DNA of 64,000 nt from Cavia porcellus. Its lineage: Eukaryota; Chordata; Mammalia; Rodentia; Caviidae. The stretch is from positions 24,014,532 through 24,078,531 of the forward strand of contig NW_026947503.1 of assembly GCF_034190915.1 (NCBI RefSeq). The letters are read 5' to 3'. The first letter of the stretch is position 1; each line of letters opens with the position of its first letter. The notes under the pieces were generated by a model, which saw only the letters and a program-made list of their open reading frames with translations, had not been told where the DNA came from and did no database searches. Shown here in pieces: positions 52,037 through 62,000 of the stretch. Both the position numbers and the translations under genes were made by a program.

Positions 52037-53089
52037 TTAATTATTTGCTTTGCTTAGTGGTTTTTTTGTTTGTGTATCTAAACTGTCTTTCAATATTTTT
52101 TGCAGGGTTGGTTTGGTGTTCATGAAGTTCTTCAGCTGTTCTTTGTCATGGAAGTATCGTATTGCACCATCTATTTTGAATGATAGTTTTGCAGGATATA
52201 TCAGTCTTGGTTGGAAATCGTTTTACTTTAGGATCTGGAATACTTCACTCCATGCTCTTCTTGACTTTATCGTTTGTGCTGAGAAGTCTGCTGTGATTCT
52301 GATAGGTTTTCCTTTATAAGTGATCTGTCTTTTCTCTCTGACAGCTTTTAATAATCTATTCTTGTGTTGGATTTCTGGGATGGTGATTATTATATGTCTG
52401 GGTGTAGTTTTATTTTGTTTATGACTGTTTGGAGTTCTATATGCTTCACTGATCCTGATGTCAGTTTCTGATCTCATGCTTGGGAAATTTTCAGCTATTA
52501 CTTCTCTAAATATCCTCCTGACATCCTTCATGTTGTCTCCCTCTCTTTCATTAATCCCTATCATTCTTATGTTATTCTTCTTTGCATCGTCTTGCAGTTG
52601 TTGTATTGTTGTTTCCTGATTCCTTGTTATTTTCAAAAGATCTTTCCTTTCCTGTTCACTAGCTGCAATCCTGTCTTCAAGGTCTGAAATTCTATCTTCA
52701 CTTTCATTAAGGCGGTTTTTACAACTTTCAGTGGAGTTTTTTATTTCCTGTATATCTCTGTGCATCTGCATTATGTATTCTGTTTGTTTCTTATATTGCT
52801 CATCTAGGGATTCTATCTTTTCGTTTAGTTCCTCCAATTTTTTATCTGTGTTTTCTTTAGATATATTTAGAATCTCTTTCATTTCTTTTATCATTTCTTC
52901 TTTTATCTGGGAGATTATTTCGAGTTTGAATTTCTTTAAAGCTTCCTGGAGTTGCTTGTCAATTTCAGTAGCTATTGTGTCCGATATATGAGGTGGATGG
53001 GATATATTTTCTTCTATATACATCGCTCCTAGGGCTTCTTGAGATGGGCTGGAGGTTTGAGGTTGTAATTTGGTCTTTCGTTTTGTCAT
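52037..53089 (-). pseudogene. L1 ORF1 (RNA-binding protein), nonsense-mutated
   Basis: ORF1p is the trimeric RNA-binding chaperone of L1 ribonucleoprotein particles. The frame starts MTKRKTKLQPQ and is followed by a long coiled coil (about residues 40-150, rich in E, K, I, L with heptads such as KKLEELNEKIESL). An RRM-like and C-terminal domain follows (about 165-288: NIRMIGINEREGDN, then ETDIRISEAYR and PRHIIITIPE). The frame stops at an in-frame TAA (52223-52225) after residue 288. Beyond it, the same frame stays open for about 61 more codons of typical ORF1 C-terminus until a TAA at 52037-52039, giving an expected intact length of about 350 residues. The stop therefore removes the end of the C-terminal nucleic-acid-binding domain. 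The C-terminal part is still present as DNA. Confidence 0.9.
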
Positions 53090-53315
53090 TTTCCTATATT
53101 TCTGTGTTTCAAGTGTTATTTGAAAGCTTCCTCAGGATCTGTTGAAAATCCCCTTCTATGTTTAGAGCTACTGAGACTCTGGCACCGCGCTATCCCAAGC
53201 CATTGGGCCTACAGAACCAGTGGTCCTCCTCTGCCTGCTCAGAACTCCACAGTTCCAGACAAGCTGGGCCTCAGGGACACTGTGCGCCCACCTGCCCCTT
53301 GGAAGCTCCACAGTT

Positions 53316-54017
53316 CTTCAATCGCAGCCGGGTTAGGGTACTCACCACAGGCCGCGGTGCCTCAGGAACCTGTGGACCCTCCCTGGTTGCAGAGATATCC
53401 ACAGCCCTCCAGACACATGGAGAGCCCGATGCAGGCACCCCAGATCCGCCCAGCTCCTCCTCTGTACACTGATGGCTAGGCGTGGCCGAAAAACAGGCTG
53501 GGCTCGGCTGATAGTGTGGGCCGGCCCACCCGTCGGGAGTTCAGCAATTCTCCAAGTGTAACCGAAATGGGGAGGCTGATGTGGAAGCCTCAAACCCACC
53601 TCTCCCCTTCACTGCACCTGGAAGCCTGGGGGGACTCCAGCAGTCTGGGCGGAGATTTCCAGAGTCCTCCAGACATGCAGAGAGGCCGGTGAGGGCACCC
53701 CAGATCTGCCCAGCTCCTCCTCTGCAGACCTATGGCCAGGCGCGGCAGCTAAACAGGCTGGACTAGGCTGATAGTGTGGGCCCGCCCACCCGTCGGGAGC
53801 TCAGCAGTTCTCCAAGTGTAACTGGAATGGGGAGGCTGATGTGGAAGCCTCAAACCCACCTCTCCCCTTCACTGCACCTGGAAGCCTGGGGGGACTCCAA
53901 CAGTCTGGGCGGAGATTTCCAGAGTCCTCCAGACATGCAGAGAGGCCGGTGAGGGCACCCCAAATCTGCCCAGCTCCTCCTCTGCAGACCGATGGCCAGG
54001 CGCGGCAGCTAAACAGC
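53316..54017 (-). repeat. L1 5' UTR tandem monomers (~260 bp unit, about 2.7 copies)
   Basis: The landmark CAGCTCCTCCTCTG recurs with a 260-bp spacing (53451, with one base different; 53711; 53971), as does GGGAGGCTGATG (ending 53580 and 53840). The two outer copies toward the 5' end of the element (about 53577-53836 and 53837-54017) differ at only a few positions in 180 bp; the innermost copy is more diverged. The outermost copy is cut at 54017, the usual 5' end heterogeneity of monomeric L1 promoters. The array is GC- and CpG-rich compared with the surrounding intron. Monomer arrays act as RNA polymerase II promoters in mouse L1s; activity here is inference. Confidence 0.88.
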
Positions 54018-54032
54018 GGGACACTGCTTTCT
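54018..54032. repeat. Right target-site duplication of the L1
   Basis: GGGACACTGCTTTCT, a perfect 15-bp match to the left copy. Only 27 bp separate its end from the first base of CCBE1 exon 8. Confidence 0.93.
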
Positions 54033-54059
54033 GACCACGGTGTCCCCTTTTCTTTGCAG
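54030..54059 (+). promoter_or_regulatory. CCBE1: CCBE1 exon 8 branch point and polypyrimidine tract
   Basis: TTCTGAC fits the mammalian branch-point consensus yUnAy, with the candidate adenosine at 54034, 26 nt before the first exon base. The tract TGTCCCCTTTTCTTTGCAG follows. The right-hand L1 target-site duplication ends at 54032, so its last bases (TTCT) overlap the branch-point motif. This is essentially all the original sequence left next to the exon, and it appears sufficient for splicing. Confidence 0.7.
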
Positions 54060-54180
54060 ATTGCTTTGCTCCCCAACAGTGCTGCTGAGCTGGGCAAGTA
54101 CATCACTGGCAACAAGGTGCTGGCCTCAAACGCCTACCTTCCAGGACCCCCTGGCCTACCTGGAGGCCAGGGTCCACCCG
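54060..54180 (+). CDS. CCBE1: CCBE1 exon 8: start of first collagen stretch
   Basis: This 121-bp exon (phase 0 in, phase 1 out) encodes [20 protein letters not shown], then [20 protein letters not shown] and the first base of Gly. The first half continues the predicted helix from exon 7. The second half opens the collagen-like repeats ([14 protein letters not shown]), the region reported to enhance VEGF-C processing. The acceptor is GTGTCCCCTTTTCTTTGCAG and the donor is CCCG|GTGAGT, an excellent consensus. The exon is unusual for its neighbour: a 7-kb antisense L1 ends 42 bp upstream, so almost all the original upstream intron context has been moved 7 kb away. The coding sequence itself shows no damage. 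GNKV and NSAAEL are small differences from the human GDKV and NNAADL (from memory). Confidence 0.97.
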
Positions 54181-54917
54181 GTGAGTGTGGAGAGGAGCCC
54201 AGGGGACTTATAGAATCACCAGGATAGATTACAAGAGGTCATGTTCTGTGGGGGCCAGGTGGTGGTCTCCGGCTTTCATCACAAGAAATGAAGCAGTTGT
54301 TCAGGGAGCAGGCATGCCCACGTTACTGACAGGGCCTTGGGAAGTTGGGCCCTCCAGCCTGAGAACCCCTTACAACTGATAGTAAATTGAGAGGAAAAGG
54401 TAACTGTCTTGGGATTAGATATGATTCTGGAAGATCATTTTAATAGAGAATTACCAAGCTATTACTTAACTTCAGGATGCAAATATTTGAATACATACAA
54501 AACTACATGGTATAATCATTGAGTTCTACCAATTCCTGGCCAGCCTCGTTTCCACTGTTCTGCAGTTCTTGTTCCATCTTCCCTTATTGATACATTCACC
54601 CTTGTTATTACTTCTATCTATATAATTTTCTTTATAAGTAGACATTATTGAGCTGTAAGTTAAGATGTACCCATGTTAAATTATGATTTGGTGAATTTTG
54701 GCAAATCTGTACAACCTTGTAACCAACATCCTATGCGAAAGTTCCCATATACCCATTTGTAGTCAGTGTACTGTCCATCCCCGCCAATCTGCTTTCCTTT
54801 ACCATAGCTTTACCTGTGCTGGGATTACACATCAGTAGTAGCTTATGATCTTTTCATCTATCTTCTTCAATTCAGCATTTGGTTTTAGAGATTCAGCTTT
54901 ATTAATTTGAAGAAAAA

Positions 54918-54975
54918 GTTTTGGTTTTTTGGCAATACTGGGGCCTCTATACCAAACTACATTCCCAGCCTTCTT
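54918..54975 (-). mobile_element. ID/B1-dID fragment (reverse)
   Basis: GGTTTTTTGGCAATACTGGG, then ACCAAACTACATTCCCAGCC, reads in reverse as a decayed ID body with tail. Diverged. Confidence 0.5.
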
Positions 54976-55334
54976 GGTCCTATCATTTCATTTAAAAATG
55001 CAATGAAAACTTCAAAAACCAGTTACAAAGTATTTTATGTTTTATCATGAGCCCCTCCATAGACAGATCAATTTTTTACATCAGTAAACACAATCATATT
55101 AGTGTTAGCAAAGGATTGTAAATCATTGTCTGATCACTGGTTATCTTTGCTTAGCAGTGTGTTAAGAGTTTGAAATGACATCCTGACATTCTAAAAGGGA
55201 AGACAAGAGGTAGGCAGTGAATGCAAATAGAATACAAGAGTTTCTAAGGATGATCTTGAGGCCTTCATAGGCAAATGGAGACAACTCATTGGTGAAATAA
55301 GAATCATATTTATAAATATCACACTATGTCTCTA

Positions 55335-55699
55335 GTGTAAAAAGTAGTAAAAAATGTAGGAGTAATAAAACCTAAAATATGTAAGTGCTATTGTAAAAAA
55401 GAGAGGAAAAGAAAGTACTCTAAAGGATATAACTGCATGTATGTTTAAGTGTGTAGGAATGATAACCATATTACTAAGTTTTTGTTGGATCATTGAACAG
55501 AACTGTTTGCAATCTCGCTGTTTGAATGTCTACTTTGTATGTTTTACTTTTGTAATTTGAACAACTATTGCTAAAGAGGACAATATGTAAGTTATCAACT
55601 ACTGATTTCTTACTGTTTATTTTTTTGAAATTATGTATTTCTACCCTTTTTTCTTTTTATCTCTTTAAATAAAAATCTTTTTAAATACAAAATAAAAAG
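55335..55699 (+). mobile_element. 5'-truncated L1, 3' UTR end
   Basis: The stretch aligns with the reverse complement of the 3' UTR at about 47000-47370: the segment ending GGATCATTGAAC, then a stretch resembling GTTTGAATGTC, then TTTCTTACTGTT and CTTTAAATAAAA. It ends in an A-rich tail near 55690. It is more diverged than the 38702 copy. A flanking duplication was not identified. Confidence 0.75.
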
Positions 55700-57689
55700 A
55701 ATTTCTACATGCTCTCAACTAAGTGTGCAGATACATCCTGATGTGGGAGCTGAAAGAAAGGAAAAGTTGCTGTAACCTGCAGCAGTCAGGAATTTGGAGC
55801 TTGATTTGCACATAAAAGATTGGTAGAATTTGTCCAAGTAGAAAGAATGTGGATAAGTTTTAGGTAGGACAATCAGCAAGAATCAAGACTCAGTCTTTCC
55901 TAAAGGATTTGTGTGTCTTCAATACTTAATCTCCATCAAATACAGACACTGTAGGTCTTAGTCTGAACAGAGAACTGGCCCAGAACTTGGGTTTGTTTTT
56001 TTGTTCATTCCTTGACCTCAGGTTCTCTGGATTGTGTCACACTTTTCTCCAGCAGATGCCTCCTATAGGCAGCCTGTTGCTGTTTCTAAGTAGTAGTCTG
56101 GAGTCTCTCCTTACAATTCGATTCCCACCAGTGTTCTCTGCTCCTCTATAAAATAAGCTCTTGCTTTACTTCCCTGGGGAAGTTCATTTCCAGGCCATTC
56201 AACATGTCTCTGACCAAGGACAGCCATAGGGCACGGGAGGCATTGACTGGTATTGTAATCTAAATATTGTAATCCCTTTTCCCATCCTCTTTGTACTCCA
56301 GATAGTTTCTATTTGTAATGTCGTTGAAACTTTATTAGAATCGCGGTGAGTTAATTCCAGTCTACCACCTTCAATGTAACTCACAGCAACAATAAAGACA
56401 ATAAGACATATTCATAGTTATAGGCAGCCAAGGGCTCCTAAGTCTGACCCAGGAGAGAATTCACAAGAAAAAGGCCCCTCCCAGATGCTAACCCAGGATT
56501 TTTTAACTTGTGAGGTAGGGAGTGGCTCCACAATGAGTGAAGATGAGAATGGTGGGAATTATGTAATTTTAGCTGAGCTAGCCCAGTGGCCAGAAGGCAC
56601 CTCTGCAATATGCAGAGAGCATAGTGTGCAGAAAGACCAATCTGCTGCATAACTCAGTTGAGGTACCATTTGAATGTTTAGGAGGCTGTTGCATCAGTTT
56701 CTGATATGTAGGCTTTGTCCTCTGGGAAATTATTAAACCCAGTTGATATTCTTAGAGCTATGTGACTCTGCCATCCCGCTGTGCTCAACCATTTATAGGG
56801 AGACATGAGGTGAGGAAACATGAAACTATCAGCGGACATTAAAGATTACATGTTAGTACCTCAGCTAGCCCAGTTTACATGGCTTAAAGCCAGTCGAAGG
56901 GAGAAATAGCTTAGCCAACTCTGTATACAGCAGTACATGGAGACAGGGCCTGGTTTAACTGATGCAGAAGTAATTGTTCTGCATTTGAGGAGAGCCATCC
57001 AAATGGTCTTATACAGACTGGCTTTTTTTTTTTTTTTTTTAAATCATTTACTAGCTTTCCTTTCCTAGTCTGCCATTTGGTTTCTAATATGCTTTGAGCT
57101 GTCCATGGTCCTTCATGGAACAGAGAGCACTGAGGATAAATGAGCTTTTACAGTGAACTAAACCCTTACATGAAGAATTTGTCACTTCCTACTTAGAGTG
57201 TTTTTGAAGCCCTCCATTGAGATATATCAGAACACCTAGAAAGCTAATACATTCCTCTTACTTTTAAATAAAAGTTCCTTCTAAGGCCTGTGATAAGTCA
57301 CAGGTTGGAGCATCAACATAGGAAAGATAATGGGTTGGAATCCTTTGCCTTTGGTAGTGATGAGCTGGCTTTGGCTCTCTATTCTCCACTGTTAAATATG
57401 AGGCACTCTACTTTTGTGTCAAGGCCTCTCATTTAAATGTACTTGACATACAGTGATGTCTAAGGTTCATTGATCAGGTAAATTCAGGGAAGATGTTGTC
57501 TCTAGCCTGTGTTTCTGCAATTGGAGATAAAATATTTAATTATTGGAGGATCTGCTCCCCTTCCTTCCCATATAAACTTGTTTGGAATGTAACTGTGATT
57601 AGCAGTAATAGATGGGGCATGAAACATAATTGTATGGAATATCGCCTTCAATATTTAACTTCCTATTGTTCCCTGAACTAGAAAATTCT

Positions 57690-57860
57690 GACACATACTG
57701 ACATATGAATGAACCTTGAGAACATTAGGCTAAATAAAGTAAGTCAGTTAAAAGACACATAATCTGTCATTGCATTTATATGCAATATCTAAAGTAGTCA
57801 AACTCACAGAAATATAATAGAAACTTAGAAATGGAGCCTACAGATGTCCAGTGGGTAATT
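57690..57860 (+). mobile_element. Old L1 3' fragment (left part)
   Basis: ATGAATGAACCTTGAGAACA, GCTAAATAAAGTAAGTCAG, and CTAAAGTAGTCAAACTCACA are typical of the 3' end of old mammalian L1s. It stops near 57860 and related 3' terminal sequence is found at 59456. Confidence 0.65.
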
Positions 57861-58511
57861 AAAAGTTGGATGAAACTTGGCATTTAGATTTTATTTTATA
57901 ATCATTTTTTATTACCTTAAAACTTTGAGTCAGATCCCTGCTTAACTGTGCACATTATGATTGATAATCACTTAAGGAGTCTCCAAAATGATAGGCTTAT
58001 TAGCCTTAAATTTGCCCAACTTATTGCATCTCCCTTCAAGACTGAGGATATAAAGATAAAAGTGGCTAGTTTTCAGGATTTGCTCAGGACATCCAATGCC
58101 AGGTTATACAAAGTACAGCTCCAGAGGCCCTACCTGGTACAACACCTAGAAGTCTTCAGTCATTGTATACTAAATCTGCAGTCATCTTGAAATACAAGAA
58201 AAGCAGAGCTTCTCAGCCCACTCCATAATGAAGTCATCTTCCAGCCAGAAACATTTATCCCATGCCAGGAACTAAAACCCCCTTAAGCAGGAACCATCAT
58301 CTCATGATGGGAACCAAATTGTGCCCTCAAGCAGTGACTCTCCTAGAACCTCACATAATCCACCTGCTGTAGTCAGGGATTGTAAGGAGAGTAACAGACA
58401 ATACAGGATGCATAATTTATAGTATTATTTATAGTGGTCACCCAAGGAGTTAAATACAAAGAAAGTGCAGGAAACCTGTGCACATACTAAAGACCTAGAA
58501 AATCTAGCCAA

Positions 58512-58645
58512 GGCCTGGATCCCATGGCAATATCCTGCATGAGTCAGCTAAAGATGTAGGGCCCATGACAATGCCTTCCACAAATCCACCTTTAAGACTG
58601 GAAGCCCATGACAATGACTCGTGCAAGTCTGTTTCATGGATGTGT
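58512..58645 (+). repeat. ~43-bp tandem repeat, three degenerate copies
   Basis: Units share CCCATGGCAAT / CCCATGACAAT / CCCATGACAAT at about 58520, 58562 and 58606, followed by C-rich then AAGA-containing sequence. Confidence 0.6.
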
Positions 58646-58724
58646 GCTGGTCAACGGTGGAAGCTAGCAAGTCTGTGCCAGCAGGATGAAGAATCTGTGC
58701 CAGCAGGCTGAGAGTTCTGCACTG

Positions 58725-59030
58725 GAGCCAGGAAGCAATGCTCAAAAGTAAGAACTAGAGCCCCACCGCCACCACCAAGAAGTACCATAGCCATCCTCAG
58801 CAACAGTGAGGTCCTAAGCTCCTCCAACAACAAGAACAGCCGAATTCGTATCAGGCAGCCAGTGGACAAGCTTCTCATGGAGATTCAATAGCACACATCT
58901 TCCCCTCCAGAGCCAAGAAGTAATGCTTAAAGTAAGAGTCAGAGTTCCCCCAAAGTGAAAAGCAGGCATTCTCAGCAATGAGGTCCGGAGCTCCTTTGAT
59001 GATGAGAACAGCCAAGCTCTTATCATGAAA
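58725..59030 (+). repeat. ~180-bp tandem duplication, diverged
   Basis: GAGCCAGGAAGCAATGCTCA at 58725 parallels GAGCCAAGAAGTAATGCTTA at 58911, and TCCTCAGCAACAGTGAGGTCC at 58794 parallels TTCTCAGCAATGAGGTCC at 58969. Offset is 175-185 bp. Confidence 0.65.
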
Positions 59031-59455
59031 TAAGCTCAGTAAACTGAGAGCCAGGAGAGCCCAAGGCAACAGGAGAAGCAACAGAACCAAACAACAACCA
59101 CACTCTTCCTCTCCAGGGCTCCTTTTTATGCTGGCAACAGTCCTGGGGTGGGCCATCTGCACTCAGCACCATGCTGATTCAGCTCAGCTGGTGTTTAAGT
59201 TGACCATCAGTTTTTAATCTACCACACAGCCTGACATGCTGATCAACAGGACCACAACTTGGTAAGGATTACCTATCACCTATACAAATCCTGTACCCTT
59301 GCTTTTGTTCCCCTTTTCTATAAAACCTCAAAGCTCTGTCAGCCCTTCTAAGACAGATTTTGAAGCTGTTTATCTGTGCTTCCCAACATGGCCATGCTGA
59401 TTAAATCTCCTTTCCTGCTCTTTGCCACTGCTCTTAAGTAGAGAGGAAATGGGAA

Positions 59456-59600
59456 AGAATTGTTCAGTGGGCATAAGGTTGGACATTTACAAGATGAAAA
59501 ATTTGAGATCTCTTATACAACATTGTGAATGTGCGTACTACTACTGAGATGCATGTATTAAAATGGTTAAGATGATAAATTTTCCACCACGATGTTTTTT
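59456..59600 (+). mobile_element. Old L1 3' fragment (right part)
   Basis: TTCAGTGGGCATAAGG, ACATTGTGAATGTGCGTAC and TTAAAATGGTTAAGATG match the last part of old L1 3' ends. With 57690-57860 it probably formed one element that was split by the intervening block. Confidence 0.6.
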
Positions 59601-60807
59601 AAGAGGTGCTCTCAAATCCACACTCCCTTTTCCCTCATCCTTCCTGGTTTTTATTCAAAGTCTACCGCAAAGGTGAGAAGGGTGCAACCCAACACCTCAC
59701 ACAACCGTGACTCTTGAGGAACCAGCAAAGCATTCCCTGAAACTGTCCCTGTGTGGCGGTTATCGTGCATCCCTGTGAAAGTGTGGGATGCCCCAGTCTT
59801 CACCAAAAGCCCAGCCCACACTAGGATCATTTACAACCGTAACTGCCTAAACACTGCGTACTTCTCCTCCCCATTAACTTCCATGACAAATGATAATAAC
59901 CAAAATCTGGCACACATGCAAACAAGTATTACAAACAGTTAAATCAGTTGTTCTTCAATGTATATATTCCCAAAGCAGTGTTGATGTAGGCCTCTGAAAA
60001 GAATTTTAAAAGCAAAAACAACAAAAATCCCTCAGTATCTAGAGTGCAGATGACTAGCACAAATGAATGAAGGGGACTGGGGGTAAGGGGTCAAGAGTGA
60101 AGAGAATTGATCACAAATTCCATTTAAAAAGGCAACCCCCATTTGGGGCTCCAGTTGTCTGAGCCAATGGCAGAATCATGGTCTAGATTTTTGTTCTTCC
60201 TCTTTTCAAATTGAAGACAAAACCTAAGTATTTTTATGAAATCTTCTAATTTTAAGATAGAGTGCTCAGAGGTAATTGTGTATCTATAAATATATGTATG
60301 TATATAATATAAACATGCAGAGTATGTTTGTGCATATATGCATTATATAGTATACATCCTATTATATAGAAAGTATGGTGTCGAATGAAGTAAGTGGTTA
60401 ATTCTCCCAGGAAGAAGTGGTAAGGTGCTTTTGGAGGTACATGGCCCATGGTGGGTGATTAAATGAGGATGGAGGCCAAACAGGAAATCAGTCTAGGCTC
60501 AGCAGCAGCAGGGTTTATTTAGGGTGTGTGGGGCCTGAGAGGTAATGGGGAGTGCGGTGATGGTGAGAAAGGTGCCTGGAGAGGAAGACAAGAATGAGCT
60601 ACCAGAGTGTGCTGTAAGTTTGAACTGCATACAAAGGGAAACTGTAGGGCTTTCATCTCCTCAAACACTGGTGACATTTAGACAGATGTCACCCCAACTC
60701 TTTCAGATGTTCTGTTTTACTTTTGGTTTCTCTTTGTGTTTCATTTTTGTGTTAGCTTGTAACACTTTGGCAGAATACCTAGTAAAAGCAGTTTAAAAGA
60801 GGAAGGG

Positions 60808-60900
60808 TTGGGGCTAGGGATTTAGCTCAGCAGCATAAGAACCTGCCTTGCAAGCAGGTGGTCATGAGTTCAATCCCCGGTACCAATTTTAAAAAAGATC
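60808..60900 (+). mobile_element. ID SINE with target-site duplication
   Basis: GGGGCTAGGGATTTAGCTCA ... GTTCAATCCCCGGTACC with A-rich end. Flanks TAAAAGAGGAAGGG (60794-60807) and TAAAAGATGAAGGG (60901-60914) match at 13 of 14 positions. Confidence 0.9.
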
Positions 60901-60914
60901 TAAAAGATGAAGGG

Positions 60915-61510
60915 ATTATGTTGGCTCATGGTTTCAGAGATTTCAGTCCATGGTCAGCCAGCTCCATCGCTCTAAGCTTGCGATGAGGCAGAAATGTCAT
61001 GGCGGAAGGACATGGCAGAGGGGAGCTGCTCACTTCATGCCTACCAGGAACAGAAATGGAGAAAAACAGAGGAGGAGTCAAGTACCAGACACAGTGCTCA
61101 AGGTCACATCCTCATAATCCACTCCATTCAGCTAAGCCCAATTCCATCATCTCCAATAATGTCATCAAACTATGATTTCTTTAAAGAGGGCATGTAGGGC
61201 TATGAAACCAGGAGCTCTTAACACTGTAACCAAAGATCGAAATTCTCTACAGATACCGTAGTCACTCAATAGTGATGTATGCTCCTGGGTAGGTATAAAA
61301 CTTAGTAACTCATTGTCATGCCTCAATCTGTGATTGAGTGATATGAGGAAGACCTAACTATCTCAAAACAATTTAATTTCACCAGTAGATTAACTCATTT
61401 TGATAAGTTAAAACTCTCATGACCCAATCACTTCCCAAAAGCTCATCAGCAACCAACCCTTCAACACAGTGAGATTTTGGGGGACATATAGCCAAACCAT
61501 TAGTAGTTTT
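60915..61510 (-). mobile_element. LTR (MaLR-type) remnant
   Basis: AAACTCTCATGACCCAATCACT, GATTTTGGGGGACATATAG and CCAAACCATTAGTAG near the right end, with GGCAGAAATGTCATGGCGGA farther left, resemble the antisense of mammalian MaLR-type LTRs. Assignment rests on memory of such sequences. Confidence 0.35.
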
Positions 61511-61559
61511 AGAAAATTTCTGTTAATGTAACTTTTAACTTTATTGGTGTTTTCATCAA

Positions 61560-62000
61560 CTGTGACCAATTTACTGATAAACCTGTCAAGAATCTTTTCA
61601 TATTGTGTTTATGCCCATTTGACTTTTTTCCTCTAATTTCCATCTTTGCTGAAATTGTCTATCTGTTGGGGTGAACCATCTATCTTTTTCCATTATCACC
61701 TTTAACAATGTTAATTATTGTTACTTTAAAATCCCTGACAGGTAACTCCAGTATCCAAGTCATCTCTTAAGTCTAGGTTTGCTAGTTGTTCATTTGACAT
61801 TTTTGTTTTGCTTTTGGCTTTTTCATGTCACTTAAAATTTTTTATATTGTATGCTGTACTTCATTTGTTGGAGAATAATAGATAGATACCCTCTTCTTTT
61901 GTTGGGGTGTATTTTGCAGTTTCCAGATTTTCAAATTCTTCCAGTGATGAGATACTGTTGCCTGATGCTTAGTTGGGGTGAGGATACCAGTGGGGTTTTC
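61560..62000 (-). mobile_element. Old L1/HAL1-like fragment
   Basis: Antisense-like sequence: GAAATTGTCTATCTGTTGGG, TTAATTATTGTTACTTTAAA, ATCCCTGACAGGTAACTCCA and GTATGCTGTACTTCATTTG recall the ORF1 region of old L1/HAL1 elements in reverse. Confidence 0.45.

Larger units (their letters stand above)
46993..54017 (-). mobile_element. Full-length LINE-1 retrotransposon, antisense to CCBE1
   Basis: From right to left on the minus strand the element has a monomeric 5' UTR (about 53090-54017), ORF1 (52037-53089), a 19-nt inter-ORF spacer, ORF2 (48180-52017), a 3' UTR (47010-48179) with a polypurine tract (a plus-strand pyrimidine run near 47290-47330), AATAAA (47007-47012 on the complement) and a poly(A) tail seen as T residues from 46993. 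It is flanked by identical 15-bp duplications. Length is about 7.0 kb, as expected for a rodent L1 with a tandem-monomer promoter. Sequence integrity is high, but ORF1 has a stop and ORF2 has two frameshifts, so it cannot now move on its own. The identical TSDs and near-identical monomers suggest a fairly recent insertion. Confidence 0.95.
41064..54059 (+). other. CCBE1: CCBE1 intron 7
   Basis: 12,996 bp, of which about 7.0 kb (46993-54017) is one antisense full-length L1. The rest holds MIR/L2 remnants (about 42775, 43900, 44313, 45000, 45150, 46175), a B1-dID SINE (45785-45945) and a perfect 11-bp hairpin (45688-45714). Without the L1 and one TSD copy the intron would be about 5.95 kb. Stretches 41100-42750 and 42900-43880 hold nothing recognised. 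Confidence 0.88.
58200..59445 (+). mobile_element. ERV/LTR-like block with internal tandem repeats
   Basis: The right part has the order expected in an LTR: CTATAAAACCTCAAAGCTCT (TATA-like at 59318), then a C/T-rich leader, then GATTAAATCTCCTTTCC, a polyadenylation-like signal and a short C/T-rich end. The left part contains tandem repeats of about 43 bp and 130-180 bp, as is common in LTR U3 regions. Exact ends and flanking duplication were not resolved; no viral protein frame is present. Confidence 0.4.

Noticed and set aside
53120..54115. Open frames of about 60-130 codons on both strands
   Set aside because: They arise from the GC-rich 260-bp L1 monomers; duplicated frames with identical residues show that they are repeat-derived, not genes.
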